The notes under the pieces were generated by a model. The model was not told the DNA's origin. It saw only the letters and a program-made list of their open reading frames with translations, and ran no database searches. From Capra hircus (Eukaryota > Chordata > Mammalia > Artiodactyla > Bovidae), in assembly GCF_001704415.2 (NCBI RefSeq), contig NC_030817.1, positions 32,871,550-32,935,549 on the forward strand: DNA of 64,000 bases, given 5' to 3'. The translations under genes were made by a program, and so were the position numbers. Below are positions 23,061-34,887 of the stretch, piece by piece (position 1 is the stretch's first letter; each line of letters starts with the position of its first letter).

Positions 23061-23544
23061 GCTTTCTTAAATAGTATAATTGAGTCCAACAGATGTATCC
23101 ATACATTTTTACATGCTTATCATTAAGAGAGATCCTTTTAGTATATCATCGACTTTGTCAAGAAGAAATGAGGAAGAAATCAAGAGGGAAAGGAGGGTAG
23201 ATAAGCTCCCAAAGCATTTGGCTCTGCTCTTCGGCTCTGTGCTTGTGTGGCCACCATTCTGAATTATTCAGAGCACTGCTTTTCTATATCTGCAGTCTTG
23301 GTCCATGTATGATTGGACCACCATTGGTTCTTGTTTGGCTTTATTAGAAAACTGCATTCTCTGGTAGGAGCAGGCTCAGAAGCTAAGAGTCCCGGCACAA
23401 GACAGAGCTTATGAAAAACCAGCCTCTCTCAAGGTGTCTCATGTGGAGATGCTGGACTGTGCTAGATCATGTCTCATTTCCCGTGGAATGCAATTCCTTT
23501 TCTCTGGATATTTGGGACTTTTAGGAAGTGCAGGTTTTTGGGGT

Positions 23545-23655
23545 ATTTTTTTGGCTTCATTGCATGGCGTTTGGAACTTCCTCAACCAGGGATTTAACCT
23601 ATGCCCCTTGCAGTACAGGTACAAAGTCCTAATCAGTGACCACCAGGGAAGTCCA
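23545..23655 (-). mobile_element. CHR-type tRNA-derived SINE (reverse)
   Basis: A reversed 'ggcttcattgcatggc...ccagggatttaacc...ccaccagggaagtcc' pattern is typical of artiodactyl CHR SINEs. It would lie within the 3' UTR if the distal AATAAA is used. Confidence 0.7.
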
Positions 23656-23697
23656 GGAAGTGGTTTTAGGTGAAGGCTTGGCTCATTAGCGTGGAAG

Positions 23698-23703
23698 AAT
23701 AAA
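23698..23703 (+). promoter_or_regulatory. Candidate distal polyadenylation signal (AATAAA)
   Basis: This is a canonical hexamer about 1.3 kb after the stop, just downstream of an antisense CHR-type SINE. A TGGTTT-containing stretch follows within about 30 bases. It could give a longer transcript, but a chance match is quite possible. Confidence 0.25.
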
Positions 23704-23829
23704 GGTTACTAACATTGTCCATGATGGTTTACAGTATGGAGAACTTGTTCAAATTTTAATGGGGCCTGCTTGGCTGTTTTCAAGGAAAGCTGCACAGTTA
23801 TTCCTCAGAGCTGTGTATGTTTTTCTTCT

Positions 23830-23966
23830 CCCATTTGACTGAAGACAGAACTGAAGCAGAGAAGTGAAACGATTATGCAAAATTATACCCAGGAAGAATC
23901 AGGACTAGAACCCACTTGGACCCTGCACCATGCACCCCTGTCTTCAGCTCAGTGCTCTTTCCACAT
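23830..23966 (-). repeat. MIR SINE fragment (reverse)
   Basis: It contains the reversed MIR pattern, a 'gaagcagagaagtgaaacg' core and then 'aggactagaacccacttgg', ending 'cagtgctctttccacata'. Confidence 0.55.
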
Positions 23967-24959
23967 ACTTTAGAGGGCCCAACAACAGTGCAGAGTCCTT
24001 CAAGACCAAGATTCAAACGAAATAGCTTCTTGACCCAGGAACACGTAGCACAAGCTTCTGTCTTTGTTAAATGAACACTGTCTTACTAATTTCTGTCATA
24101 CGCACACAAATTCTTTTTCTCTCCCACATCAGCTGTTTTCCTTATAATCACATAAATTTAAGTATCACTTGTAGGTAACTCATAGAGAAACCTTTCTTGA
24201 ATTCATTCTTGAGAGATAGCTGGTTTACATGAATGATTTCATTAAATAATTCTTTTTGCCAAGAAATATAAGCAAATGGGCTAACTTGATCAAGAGAATT
24301 TAAAAGCTCTGTACAGTCAAATAGATGTTAGAATAGACACACATGCTCAGGGTCAGGTTTTAAAAATAGAGCTCAGAACCATCACACTGCAGGAATTTGT
24401 TATTTCATGAGTAGAGACATCCTGATACTGCAGAGGGTACCTTTGCCCTTTCTAAGAGCAGCCTCTTGGTTTAAGTGTTCCTAAGGTCAGGAGGAGGTGA
24501 GCACAATGTATCATTACTGCCTTTGTGTTCTTGACAAGCTGTTTGTAGAGAAGACACAATAGGCCTGTCTATGCACTATCACGTGGGTGATACTGATAGC
24601 CACTTGTGCCTTGGGCTACTCTTAGTCTGTTGATCATGATAAATATGTTGAACCTTCAAAGTATAGTATAGTAAAGTCACCAATGACATACATATATTTT
24701 CACTTGTCCAGAGGGCTATGGTGACTTGTTTGTGCCTTTAGGCCTAAACAGAAATGTCCCTGCAGTTCTTATGGGGGCAGGTGACTGTTTAAAGAGAAAG
24801 AGATTACTTAGATCCTAGCGGTTTGCTATACAAAGCCATTTAAACACCTGGGTTGAGTGGAAGGTTCTATGGATCGCTCAACTTGTATGTTTTCCTTGTT
24901 GCCTGTGGCTGTGGAACAGTGGGTTTCAGTGGTTGGTTTGGATTATTCAGAGGAATGGA
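23967..24959. other. Unassigned sequence downstream of the gene
   Basis: No exon, promoter or clear repeat was recognised. Confidence 0.35.
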
Positions 24960-27024
24960 GAAGATTGTCATTATACAGTGGAAGTGAGAAATAGATATAA
25001 GGGCCTAGATCTGATAGACAGAGTGCCTGATGAACCTGGAATGAGGTTTGTGACATTGTACAGGAGACAGGGATCAAGACCATCCCCATGGAAAAGAAAT
25101 GCAAAAAAGCAAAATGGCTGTCTGGGGAGGCCTTACAAATAGCTTTGAAAAGAAGAGAGGTGAAAAGCAAAGGAGAAAAGGAAAGATAGAAGGCATCTGA
25201 ATGCAGAGTTCCAAAGAAGAGCAAGAAGAGATAAGAAAGCCTTCTTCAGCGATCAATGCAAAGAAATAGAGGAAAACAACAGATTGGGAAACACTAGAGA
25301 TCTCTTCAAGAAAGCTAGAGATACAAAGGGAACATTTCATGCAAAGATGGGCTCGATAAAGGACAGAAATAGTACAGACCTAACAGAAGCAGAAGATATT
25401 AAGAAGAGGTGGCAAGAATACATGGAAGAACTATACAAAAAAGATCTTCACGACCCAGATAATCATGATGATGTGATCACTAATCTAGAGCCAGACATCT
25501 TGGAATGTGAAGTCCAGTGGGCCTTAGAAAGCATCACTGTGAACAAGGCTAGTGGAGGTGATGGAATTCCAGTTGAACTATTTCAAACCCTAAAAGATGA
25601 TGCTATGAAAGTGCTGCACTCAATATGCCAGCAAATTTGGAAAACTCAGCAGTGGCCACAGGACTGGAAAAGGTCAGCTTTCATTCCAATCCCAAAGAAG
25701 GGCAATGCCAAAGAATGCTCAAACTATTGCACAGTTGCACTCATCTCACATGCTAGTAAAGTAATGCTCAAAATTCTCCAAGCCAGGCTTCAGCAATATG
25801 TGAACCGTGAACTTCCTGATGTTCAAGCTGGTTTTAGAAAAGGCAGAGGAGCCAGAGATCAGATTGCCAATATCCGCTGGATCATGGAAAAAGCAAGAGA
25901 GTTCCAGAAAAACATCTATTTCTGCTTATTGACTATGCCAAAGCCTTTGACTGTGTGGATCACAATAAACTGTGGAAAATTCTGAAAGAGATGGGAATAC
26001 CAGACCACCTGACCTGCTTCTTGAGAAACCTGTATGCAGGTCAGGAAGGAACAGTTAGAACTGGACGTAGAACAATAGACTGGTTCCAAATAGGAAAAGG
26101 AGTACATCAAGGCTGTATACTGTCACCCTGCTTCTTTAACTTATATGCAGAGTACATCATGAGAAACGCTGGGCTGGAAGAAACACAAGCTGGAATCAAG
26201 ATTGCCGGGAGAAATATCAGTAACCTCAGATATGCAGATGACACTACCCTTATGGCAGAAAGTGAAGAGGAACTAAAAAGCCTCTTGATGAAAGTGAAAG
26301 AGGAGAGTCAAAAAGTTGGCTTAAAGCTCAACATTCAGACAACGAAGATCATGGCATCTAGTCCCATGGCATCACTTCATGGGAAATAGATGGGGAAACA
26401 GTGGAAACAGTGTCAGACTTTATTTTTTTTTTGGCTCCAAAATCACTGCAGATGGTGACTGCAGCCATGAAATTAAAAGACGCTTACTCCTTGGAAGAAA
26501 AGTTATGACCAACCTAGGTAGTATATTCAAAAGCAGATACACTACTTTGCCGACTAAGGTCTGTCTAGTCAAGGCTATGGTTTTTCCAGTGGTCATGTAT
26601 GGATGTGAGAGTTGGACTGTGAAGAAGGCTGAGCGCCGAAAAATTGATGCTTTTGAACTGTGGTATTGGAGAAGACTCTTGAGAGTCCCTTGGACTTCAA
26701 GGAGATCCAACCAGTCCATTCTGAAGGAGATCAACCTTGGGATTTCTTTGGAAGGAATGATGCTAAAGCTGAAACTCCAGTACTTTGGGCACCGCATGCG
26801 AAGAGTTGACTCATTGGAAAAGACTGTGATGCTGGGAGGGATTGGGGGCAGGAGGAGAAGGGGATGACCGAGGATGAGATGGCTGGATGGCATCACGGAC
26901 TCGATGGACGTGCGTCCGAGTGAACTCCGGGAGATGGTGATGGACAGGGAGGCCTGGCGTGCTGCAATTCATGGCATCTCAAAGAGTCGGACACGACTGA
27001 GCGACTGAACTGAACTGAACTGAA
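24960..27024 (+). mobile_element. BovB LINE relic, 2.1 kb, reverse transcriptase to 3' tail, frameshifted
   Basis: This is the longest + strand BovB. It lacks the 5' UTR and the apurinic-type endonuclease. It keeps the linker, the RT domain and the C-terminus and ends in (TGAAC)n. The coding region is open at 25284-25985, and one T of TTTATTGAC is missing near 25926. It then continues in another frame at 25955-26389 with YADD at 26231-26242. An extra segment near 26358-26375 ('cccatggcatcac') shifts it again, and the last open piece runs 26379-26867. The lesions are few and the rest is close to the consensus as I remember it, so the copy is moderately young but dead. Confidence 0.94.
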
Positions 27025-27352
27025 ACAAAACCTGGGATTAGGGTTGCTGCCCCAGTGGAGGTGCCTGCCAATGGTTATGCTGTAGTTCAGGTTGAAAGTA
27101 GTAAATCAGGCACTGATGGGTATTTGTATACTTATATTTGCATGTTAAAAATAAAACATCAACTCTTTATTCAAAAAACTAAGCTTAAAACATTTAACAA
27201 CTAAACACATAACGCTGTCTAGAGTTGGAGGGTGATGACAGATGGAGTTTAAATTGCTAACACCTTCCCCTCTGAACTGAACTGACCTGGTCAGAACTAC
27301 AGGTGTCCTGCTGTAGGGCCAAGGACTGTGTCTTATTCTGAGGGGTAGGCAG
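27025..27352. other. Unassigned sequence after the BovB tail
   Basis: No gene or recognised repeat. Confidence 0.35.
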
Positions 27353-27485
27353 GGTTTCCCAAATTCTCTGGCTCCTAAGAATCACCTGGAATACTTATTA
27401 AACATATAAATTCCAAGGCCCCTTCTCAGATCCACTGAATCAAAATCTCCAGGGGAGGAGCTTGGGATTCTCCTGTCTGGGCAAG
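27353..27485. mobile_element. MER3/MER5-like hAT MITE fragment
   Basis: The pattern 'cctaagaatcacctggaatacttattaaa', 'ccactgaatcaaaatctcc' matches the same family as the elements at 18315 and 39549. Confidence 0.55.
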
Positions 27486-27655
27486 TGTGAGGACAGCTAG
27501 AACCTCTAGGCAGAGAACAGCTTCCTTATTAAAGGGACAGGGAGAGCAGGCCCCCGGGGAGAGAGACTGCCCTAGTCAGCTGTCCATCAATCACACCCGC
27601 CATAGTGGGGCAGGGAAAATGAAAGGCAAGAGGAAAAGGGTGGAAGCTTCTAGAG

Positions 27656-27842
27656 CAGGGTCCCCAACCTCTGGCATCTAATGCCTGATGATCTGAAGAG
27701 GAGCTGATATAGTAATAATAGAAATAAAGTGCACAGTAAGTGTCATGAGCTTGAATCATCCCCAAACCATCCCCCAGCCGCCTCCCTGGAAAAATTGTCT
27801 TCCACGAAATCCGTCCCTGCTGCCAAAAAGGTTGGGAACCGC
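27656..27842. mobile_element. hAT-like MITE with near-matching inverted ends
   Basis: It starts AGGGTCCCCAACCTCTGG and ends 'aaggttgggaaccgcc', so its ends are imperfect inverted repeats. Internal 'atctaatgcctgatgatctga' and 'gcttgaatcatccccaaacca' are shared with 59166-59562. Confidence 0.7.
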
Positions 27843-30023
27843 CGTTAAAGAGTAGAATGCTGAGATGGAGGGAGAGGGTTCCTCCTGTGCCCCTGGTGTC
27901 TTTCTCTAATCAGAAGGCAGTATTTTCCTTTTAAACCTCTGCTTTTTCCTCTTCTGTTAGTTGCTTCTTTCAGTAGCTGCTGGCTTAATTCATATGCAAT
28001 ATTTGGAGTTAATTAGTATCCCAGGGAAACAGATTCCCTGAGCAGTGCTTTAGCCTTGGCTTCAGCTCATAAACTGCCTCAGATGCAGTCTTGCAGAAAC
28101 ATTTTCTTAGAATACCTATATCTCTTAACACGGGTCAAAAATGTTGTGGGGAAATTTTTTAAAGCGCAGTTTTAGAACACACTGAAAGTAGTTTTAACAT
28201 GGTCAATCAAAGATGGCTCTTTTTTTTTAGACTTGAAAGCGAACATTTATGTTAAATGAAAATTCCCAAATTTTATAAAATTATCATTCCACAAGTGTAC
28301 AGGAAAATTATATTTTTATTGATTAACCTCATGGTATACCTCTCGTACTTTTTTTTCCTGACCTTTTTGGCTGCATAGTCTCAAAGCTGGTTCTTTGTTT
28401 CATCATTTTTTTTTTTTAAAAACGGCCAAGACTTAGAAGTCAAAATGTCATAGAGGTATGCCTTGTGCTTTTCTCTCTGTGAAGGTATCTTCTTCACATG
28501 GAGTCCAAACAAAGCGCCTTAGTGGGAATCACATCCATAACTTGGGGGAGATGCATCAGATCATCCACAGGCACTGTAATTTCTGTGGGTATAAATAATC
28601 AGTGTTTCTACCAGATGCCAAAGAGTAGCTTTTGGGAACAAGATGCATTACTTGGCACAAGGTTTTAGCTGCATGACCTTTTGGCAAGATAGGTTTTGTT
28701 TTGAGTACAAGGAAATCTGAAAAGGCAGGATTACAACTGAAGAAAAAAAAAGCTCTGCTTTTGAGGGCATGTGAAGGTACCGTTACAAGGGAAAACTATG
28801 GGTAGAAAATGGAAAAAAATCATAATACAAAGCAGATGTCAAAAGGGCACAAGACATTAGTATGTGCTAGAGAAGGCTTAAGTTCTGATGCTTGGAAAAA
28901 TGATAAAGATAAGTGAGAAGAATGCAAATGAAGTGGACTGTTAGCAGGGGAAGAGGCCATAAATCTACACCAATTTCTAGGTCTCCATCCAAGAAAATTA
29001 CCGTGCACTTGGTAGAGCAGACATGGGTGGGATCTCATTGAAATCTGAGATCAATGAGGTGAAAGGAGCTTGGTTATTGTAAATAAGCTTAAACTCAGTT
29101 CAGTTTCTTAACTATTCAAAGTTCAAATAATGGAATATAAGTTTTTAGGAAGGAAATAATTTGAAAACAAAATAATAGTACTGACTTACTAAAAGCCCCT
29201 TATTTGTACATTTAGTATCTCTCGTTAGAAACACACTTCCTTTTGGGAGGAAGCCATTAGACTGAAGCTGGGGATGGACTGAGGAGAGACATCTAGTTAT
29301 TTGCTTTGATAATTATCAACTTTGGCAGTCAGCATAGCTAGAAACATAATTCCATGGCTTAAGTTCTATATGCAGAAAGAATCATCAACATTCATTTTGT
29401 AAGCCACTGTTAGCTGCATAAATGCACTGGCCTTATCCTATTTGGGGCATCTAACTCCCTATTAATTAGCTCAAATTTCTACTATGTGTATATAGGAAAG
29501 TGAGGAAGGAAGAAAGAAGAAGGAAGGAAGAAAGAAATTTCCCCCAGTCAAAAGCAGCAAAAAAAAAAAAAGAGACCAATCACTTGTTCTACTTAGTTTA
29601 AAAACATACACAAAATATTGGAGTTAAAACCTCTCAAGTAGTTCACTTAGTAAAGCAAAGACATTAACTTTCCCTCCTCAAAAAGCAGCAGCATCAATAA
29701 ACACATGATCACTGTTAATCATTTGTATTATAGTGTATAAGTTCTCACCCTCAGATTACAGTTTCCAGATTCAAGGTTCAAGACTGATGATGCTCAGAAG
29801 TGAACCTTTGGTGGGATAAGGATGGAGGAATTGAAAAGGAGTGGAAACAGAAGAATTAACTGCAGGGGGAGAAATCCTCTTATTTTCCTTCTCAAGGTTC
29901 ACAGGTGCGGGAACAGAGCAAGCAGAATGGAAGGCCAATGTAGTGCTCACTTGAGTGATTTCATTGCAGTTGAGGCAGGTGGAGAGGTCTGTTGCTCTGG
30001 TCCTAAAAATATGAACCTGGTAG
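27843..30023. other. Unassigned intergenic sequence
   Basis: It is mostly unique-looking A/T-rich DNA with T-runs near 28408 and a GGAA/GAAA purine microsatellite at 29497-29536. No exon is supported. The 159-codon minus-strand frame at 29771-30250 runs into the BovB. Confidence 0.4.
29497..29536. repeat. (GGAA)n/(GAAA)n purine microsatellite
   Basis: About 40 bp of GGAAGGAAGAAAG-type repeats. Confidence 0.85.
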
Positions 30024-30032
30024 GAGGTCAGA

Positions 30033-30570
30033 CGCTTACTCCTCTGAAGGAAAGTTATGACCAACCTAGACAGCATGTTAAAAAACAGAGACATTACTTT
30101 GCCCACAAAGGTCCATCTAGTCAAAGCTATGGTTTTTCCAGTAGTCATTATGGATGTAAGAGTTGGACTATAAAGAAAGCTAAGCGCCGAAGAATTGATG
30201 ATTTTGAACTGTGGTGTGGAGAAGACTCTTGAAAGTCCCTTGGACTGCAAGGAGATCCAACCAGTCCATCCTAAATGAGATCAGTCCTGAGTGTTCATTG
30301 GAAGGACTGATGTTGAAGCTGAAACTCCAATACTTTGGCCACCTGATGTAAAGAGCTGACTCATTTGAAAAGACCCTGATACTGGGAAAGATTGAGGGCA
30401 GGAGGAGAAGGGGACGACAGGATGAGACGGTTGGATGGCATCACCGACTCAACGGACATGGGTTTGGGTGGACTGGCAGTTAGTGATGGACAGGGAGGCC
30501 TGGCGTGCTGCAATCCATGGGGTCGCAAAGAGTCAGACACGACTGAGCAACTGAACTGACCTGAACTGAA
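30033..30570 (+). mobile_element. BovB LINE 3' fragment with target-site duplication
   Basis: It begins in the ORF2 C-terminal part ('cgcttactcctctgaagg') and ends with a CTGAACTGAC tail. GAGGTCAGA at 30024-30032 and 30571-30579 flanks it. Small deletions break the coding frame (for example in 'gtagtcattatgg' and 'gtggtgtggaga'). Confidence 0.9.
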
Positions 30571-30579
30571 GAGGTCAGA

Positions 30580-31370
30580 AAACTGGGGTTTTATTAACCA
30601 ACATCCTGTGCATCTCAGTATTGTCTTCCTAATTCACAGTGAAATGAAGGAACCAATTGTGTTAGAGACGTTGCTCCAATTTTTTGCCTCACAGCATGGC
30701 TATAGAGTTCATGTATTTTCAGACTTTTCATGACCAGACAGACCAAAGTAGGCATTCAGGAAAGTGTAAGCACAGTCTTCCAAAACAGAAAGGTGTTTGG
30801 ATACCAGATGATTCCAGCCTTTTCTTTTCCAAAAAGTGATTTCGATACAAAACTTGCAATGATCAGTTTCCCTCTTTCCTTCCTTTGTGTTAAGAGATGA
30901 AAGAAAGGAGAAGAAATCTGGAATGGTTCTGTAATTGAACTGAACAAATTCTGAACGTCTGTGTCAAGGGGAGTGAGGATGGTTAGAGAGTCTATCTTTG
31001 GTAAACCAAGAGCAGTGTGATGTTATTGCTTCTTATGGAATCAGTATTTATTAACTATCTGTTTTGTGTCTGGCAGTGTGTTAAGAGCTGGGGGAACAAG
31101 GATAGTGCATGAAAAGTCCAGGAAGAGTTACTGACTAGTGAGGGAGGAAGTAAATGGGCCAGTTCATCACCGGACACAAAGGAATTCAGAAAAGCAGCAT
31201 CTAACTCTGCCAAGACTGGAGATGTTTCTCCAGGACTGAAGCATCAAACGTGAGGCTAAAGAGTTGAGTAGGAGTTAGTCAGGAAAGGGGAGAATGGGAT
31301 GAAAGCTTCGGCCAGCGGAACCATGTGCAAAAGCCAGTGGTGAGAGATGGAGTAATTAAGTATGTCTGGA
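30580..31370. other. Unassigned intergenic sequence
   Basis: No gene was recognised. Confidence 0.35.
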
Positions 31371-31512
31371 GCACTGGGGATGCTGGGGCAGGGAGGGCGG
31401 GAGCAGGGAGCACTGGGGATGCTGGGGCAGGGAGCACTGGGGATGCTGGGGCAGGGAGGGCGGGAGCATGGAGCCCTGGGGATGCTAGGGCAGGGAGGGT
31501 GGGGGCAGGGGG
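31371..31512. repeat. GC-rich minisatellite, four units of 39-24-39-40 bp
   Basis: The units begin GC[AC]CTGGGGATGCT[GA]GGG at 31371, 31410, 31434 and 31473. The second lacks a 15-bp GGGCGGGAGCAGGGA-type segment. All reading frames stay open, which explains the Gly/Ala- and Pro-rich ORFs here. Confidence 0.9.
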
Positions 31513-32337
31513 TGCTAGCACATCCACTGTAAATTACGAGGTTGATCCTGAAGGGTCTGCTGGATCGTGCCAAGGAATTAGGACTTTTTTTTGAGGGCAT
31601 TTAGAAAGTCATGGAAGGGTATTTTGCTGAGCAGTGATATGATCAGGACTGAGTTTCTGGGAAGGCTGGACTGGTAAGATCAGGGTCAAGGGCTGGTGTA
31701 CCAGTACAGGTGAGAGATGACTGTGGCCTAGACCAAGGCTGCAGGAGTGAATGTGGAAGAGAAGGAGGGGTTCCACAAGTGTTCAGAGTGGGGAAGCAGT
31801 GGGACTTGGGGAGTGGTTAGAATTTAGGGGATGAAGGAAAAGACAAAGGCAGGAGCTGACCAGGGTCCTGGTATTTCTGAGACCCTGCAGATATCTGGGA
31901 ATCCAGTATGCTACCTTCCAGAGAGATGGACTGTGTGTTATCCCAGCTGATACAGTCTGAGAAAAATAACCTACAAACTGCAAGAAGAGTGTAGACAGCT
32001 TTGACTTTCTAAAAAAAGTGAGTATGTATATGGTCATTCTTTGTACCTTTTAATAGTAGGCTCCAAAGAAAGAACTTTGAATTTAATAAAACTTAAACAT
32101 TTGGGAAAACTCTCAGAATACCTTTAGGTGATTATGTTCCTTTGATCGTGCCCCAGGTATGGTTATATCTGGGATCTGACTGACTCCCTTGCTTTGTAAA
32201 GACCAATATGAGAGTTTCTTATTCTTTGACATGAGAACCCAAACTCAGGATTTTGTTTTCCTCTTTTTTTTTCAGGAAGTGAAATCAATTATTATGCCTA
32301 AGAAGCAATTTTATACAATTATGGAACTGCTATCTAA
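31513..32337. other. Unassigned intergenic sequence
   Basis: G/A-rich, with no supported exon or clear repeat. Confidence 0.35.
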
Positions 32338-32670
32338 TCTTTTTTCCTGTTTTATTGAGCTATAGTTGACATATAGCTCTGTATAAGTTTGAATTGTACA
32401 GCACAATATCCTGGCTTACATATACTGCAAAATGAACCCCACAAGTTTAGTTAACATCCATCTCCTCATATAATTATAAAAAGTGTTTTTCCTTTTGATG
32501 AGAACTCAGGATCTACTCTTGGCAACTTTCACACAACAGTGTTAACTGGGGTTATATTGGACAATACTGTAGTTAAATTGTATGATACATCCCAGTACTT
32601 ATTTATCTCATAACCGAAAGTTTGTATCTTTTGACCACCTATATCCAATTCCCCCACCCCCTGCTCCCCC
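32338..32670 (-). mobile_element. Old L1 3' end (antisense), interrupted by BovB
   Basis: It has the L1M-like reversed 3' pattern: 'tttattgagctatagttgacatat', 'ttagttaacatccatctcctcat', 'atttatctcataaccg'. It stops at the BovB insertion at 32671. Confidence 0.7.
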
Positions 32671-32850
32671 TGGGAAAGATTGAGGGCAGGAGAAGGGGGT
32701 GACAGAGGACGACATGGTTGGATGGCATCACCGACTCAGTGGACATGAGTTTGAGCAAACTCCAGGAGATAGTGAAAGGCAGGGAAGCCTGGTGTGCTGC
32801 AGTCCATGGGGTCACAAAGAGTCAGACATGACTCAGCGACTGAACAACAA
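32671..32850 (+). mobile_element. BovB LINE 3' end, 180 bp, with probable target-site duplication
   Basis: It runs from GGGAAAGATTGAGGGCAG to GCGACTGAACAACAA. CTGCTCCCCC (32661-32670) and CTGCACCCCC (32851-32860) match 9 of 10 bases. It is inserted in the C-rich part of an L1 end. Confidence 0.88.
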
Positions 32851-32860
32851 CTGCACCCCC

Positions 32861-33644
32861 CAGGATCTTGTTTTTCTTTTAAAACAAGTCCAGGAAGCTT
32901 CTCTCAAGGCTGGACCATATGAGGATGCTACTGGGATTTTGATATGTGACGTGGAGAATCTCATGAGCACGTCCCATGCTGTGTGTTTCTGTGGCCTTTT
33001 GACAGTTGTCACAGAAAATCATCAAGTAGTTTATCTTCTTTAGCATGTGAACAATAAAGAAGTTTTTCACGGTTGCCATATCAACACAAGGCTGTATTCT
33101 GAAGGGTTCAAGGCAACAATGTAGAATTGAAGAAATGCGGAGAAGCATAAGAAGAAAATAATTACCACCTCAGTCTCACCCCAAGATAACCATTTGTTAA
33201 CGTTTTAGTCTATATTTTTCTAATCTTTTTTCTGTGTACTTATGTTATATAGACATACTGTTATTTTTACACAAAATCAGGATTATAATTTACATGCTAT
33301 CTTATTGCCTCCCAATAGCTACATATCTCATGGTTATTTTAAAAGCACTAAAAAGAAAGAAAAGAGGTTGTGAAAAATCCTAAAGCTGGATTTGAAGGAA
33401 TAAGCTGGTTTTTTTCGTTAAGATTTAGTTGGTATTTGATTTTCCAAGATTGCCCACTTATGTCCAGTTGACTTCCATATGATAGAAATGAAACAGTTGA
33501 AAGAAGACAAATCTCCATAAACAAATGCCAGCGGGCAAAAGTCAAATCCTAAGGGATTAGAGAAGGCTTTTCTCTCTTTGCCTTTGCTACTGAGGCAGGA
33601 TTGTAAGCTTTTGTAATTAGACAGTAAGACTGAATAACCATGAG
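32861..33644. other. Unassigned sequence with possible old LINE remnant
   Basis: About 33150-33330 has the texture of an ancient LINE fragment ('gataaccatttgttaacgtttt'). No gene is seen. Confidence 0.3.
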
Positions 33645-33656
33645 TGTAGATAACAT

Positions 33657-33961
33657 GTGAAAGTGAAAGTTGCTCAGTAGTGTCCACCTCTTTACGAGCC
33701 CATGGACTATACCGTCCATGTAGTTCTCCAGGCCAGAATACTGGAGTGGGTAGCCTTTCCCTTCTCCAGGGGATCTTCCCAACCCAGGGACTGAACCCAG
33801 GTCTCCTGCATTGCAGGCAGATTCTTTACCAGCTGAGCCACAAGGGAAGCCCAAGAATACTGAAGTGGTTAGCCTCTCCCTTCTGTATTGGCTATTCCCA
33901 ACCCAGGAACTGAACTGGAGTATCCTGCATTACAGGTGGATTCTTTACCAACTGGGAAGCC
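33657..33961 (-). mobile_element. Dimeric Bov-tA SINE with target-site duplication
   Basis: A complete reversed Bov-tA (33657-33852) is joined to a second, partial Bov-tA in the same orientation (33853-33961). TGTAGATAACAT at 33645-33656 and 33962-33973 encloses the whole pair, so it inserted as one unit. Confidence 0.9.
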
Positions 33962-33973
33962 TGTAGATAACAT

Positions 33974-34670
33974 TTTGTATTATGAGAAATACTAGGGAAA
34001 AACACGTGCTTATTGTGTCATCTAAATTGAAGGCTCATTCAGCTCAAGTCTTTTGAGTTTAATTAGTATTGTTTTGCTTGTTTCCTTGGGTTTTTCAGTG
34101 TGTGTGTGTGTGGGAGAGAGCGAGATAGAGAGAGCAAGAGAGGTAAGGAGGGAGAAAACGCTAAGTGAGCATATACTTAGGTCTAAACTGGGACACATGT
34201 GAGACTGAAAGAGGACACCACTAAGAACTGTGATGGGACAACAGACATAACCTGGAATGACCCTGGGCAAACTGGGACCACAGGTATCAGACACCTGTGG
34301 TTCCACTCTAAATCCCAGCTCTTATTCTAGCCACTGTAGTAGCATCAATACTGCAGAGATGTTCCCCCCAGTGTGGGCAGGCGCAGCCTGCCAGCACCTC
34401 AGGCTTGCTCTGATGTCATGGGGCCTTGTTTGGCACTTACACATGTACAGCCTAGGAATGCAGGAGGGCTAACTTGCTGGGTCTTAACCAATGGGGATGG
34501 AAACCAATGGATACACGCTCCTACCATTTCCTGCTTACATAGCTGGTTCTCAGGGTCATTTCATGAGATTCCTCAGAATATTCCTTAGGAGGGCACACTG
34601 ACTGTCCATTGTAGTGCACCTTGAATACTCATCCTTGTATTGGCTTTCTTCCTTCCCTGTTTCACTTAAA
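33974..34670. other. Unassigned sequence with (TG)n(GA)n tract
   Basis: A TG run followed by GAGA-rich sequence lies at about 34100-34144. No gene is seen. Confidence 0.4.
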
Positions 34671-34887
34671 AGTGAAGTGAAAGTGAAGTCGCTCAGTTGT
34701 GCCCGACTCTTTGCAACCCCATGGACTGTAGCCTACCAGGCTCCCCCCTCCATGGGATTCTCCAGGCAAGAGTACTGCAGTGGGGTGCCATTTCCTTCTC
34801 CAGGGGATCTTCCCAACTCAGGGATCGAACCTGGGTCTCCCACATTCCAGGCAGACGCTTTAACCTCTGAGCCACCAGGGAAGCCCA
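34671..34887 (-). mobile_element. Bov-tA SINE (reverse)
   Basis: A full reversed unit, with the B box seen as GGGATCGAACC and the end at CCACCAGGGAAGCCC. Confidence 0.92.

Noticed and set aside
25284..25985. 233-codon frame as a possible host gene
   Set aside because: It is the BovB RT region, closed by a frameshift and continued in another frame.
29771..30250. 159-codon minus frame
   Set aside because: Its N-terminal half is antisense to the BovB fragment. There is no independent support.
31256..31600. Pro/Ser/Ala-rich repetitive 114-codon minus frame and Gly/Ala-rich 89-codon plus frame
   Set aside because: Both are translations of the GC-rich minisatellite. Open frames on both strands follow from its unit length and lack of stops.
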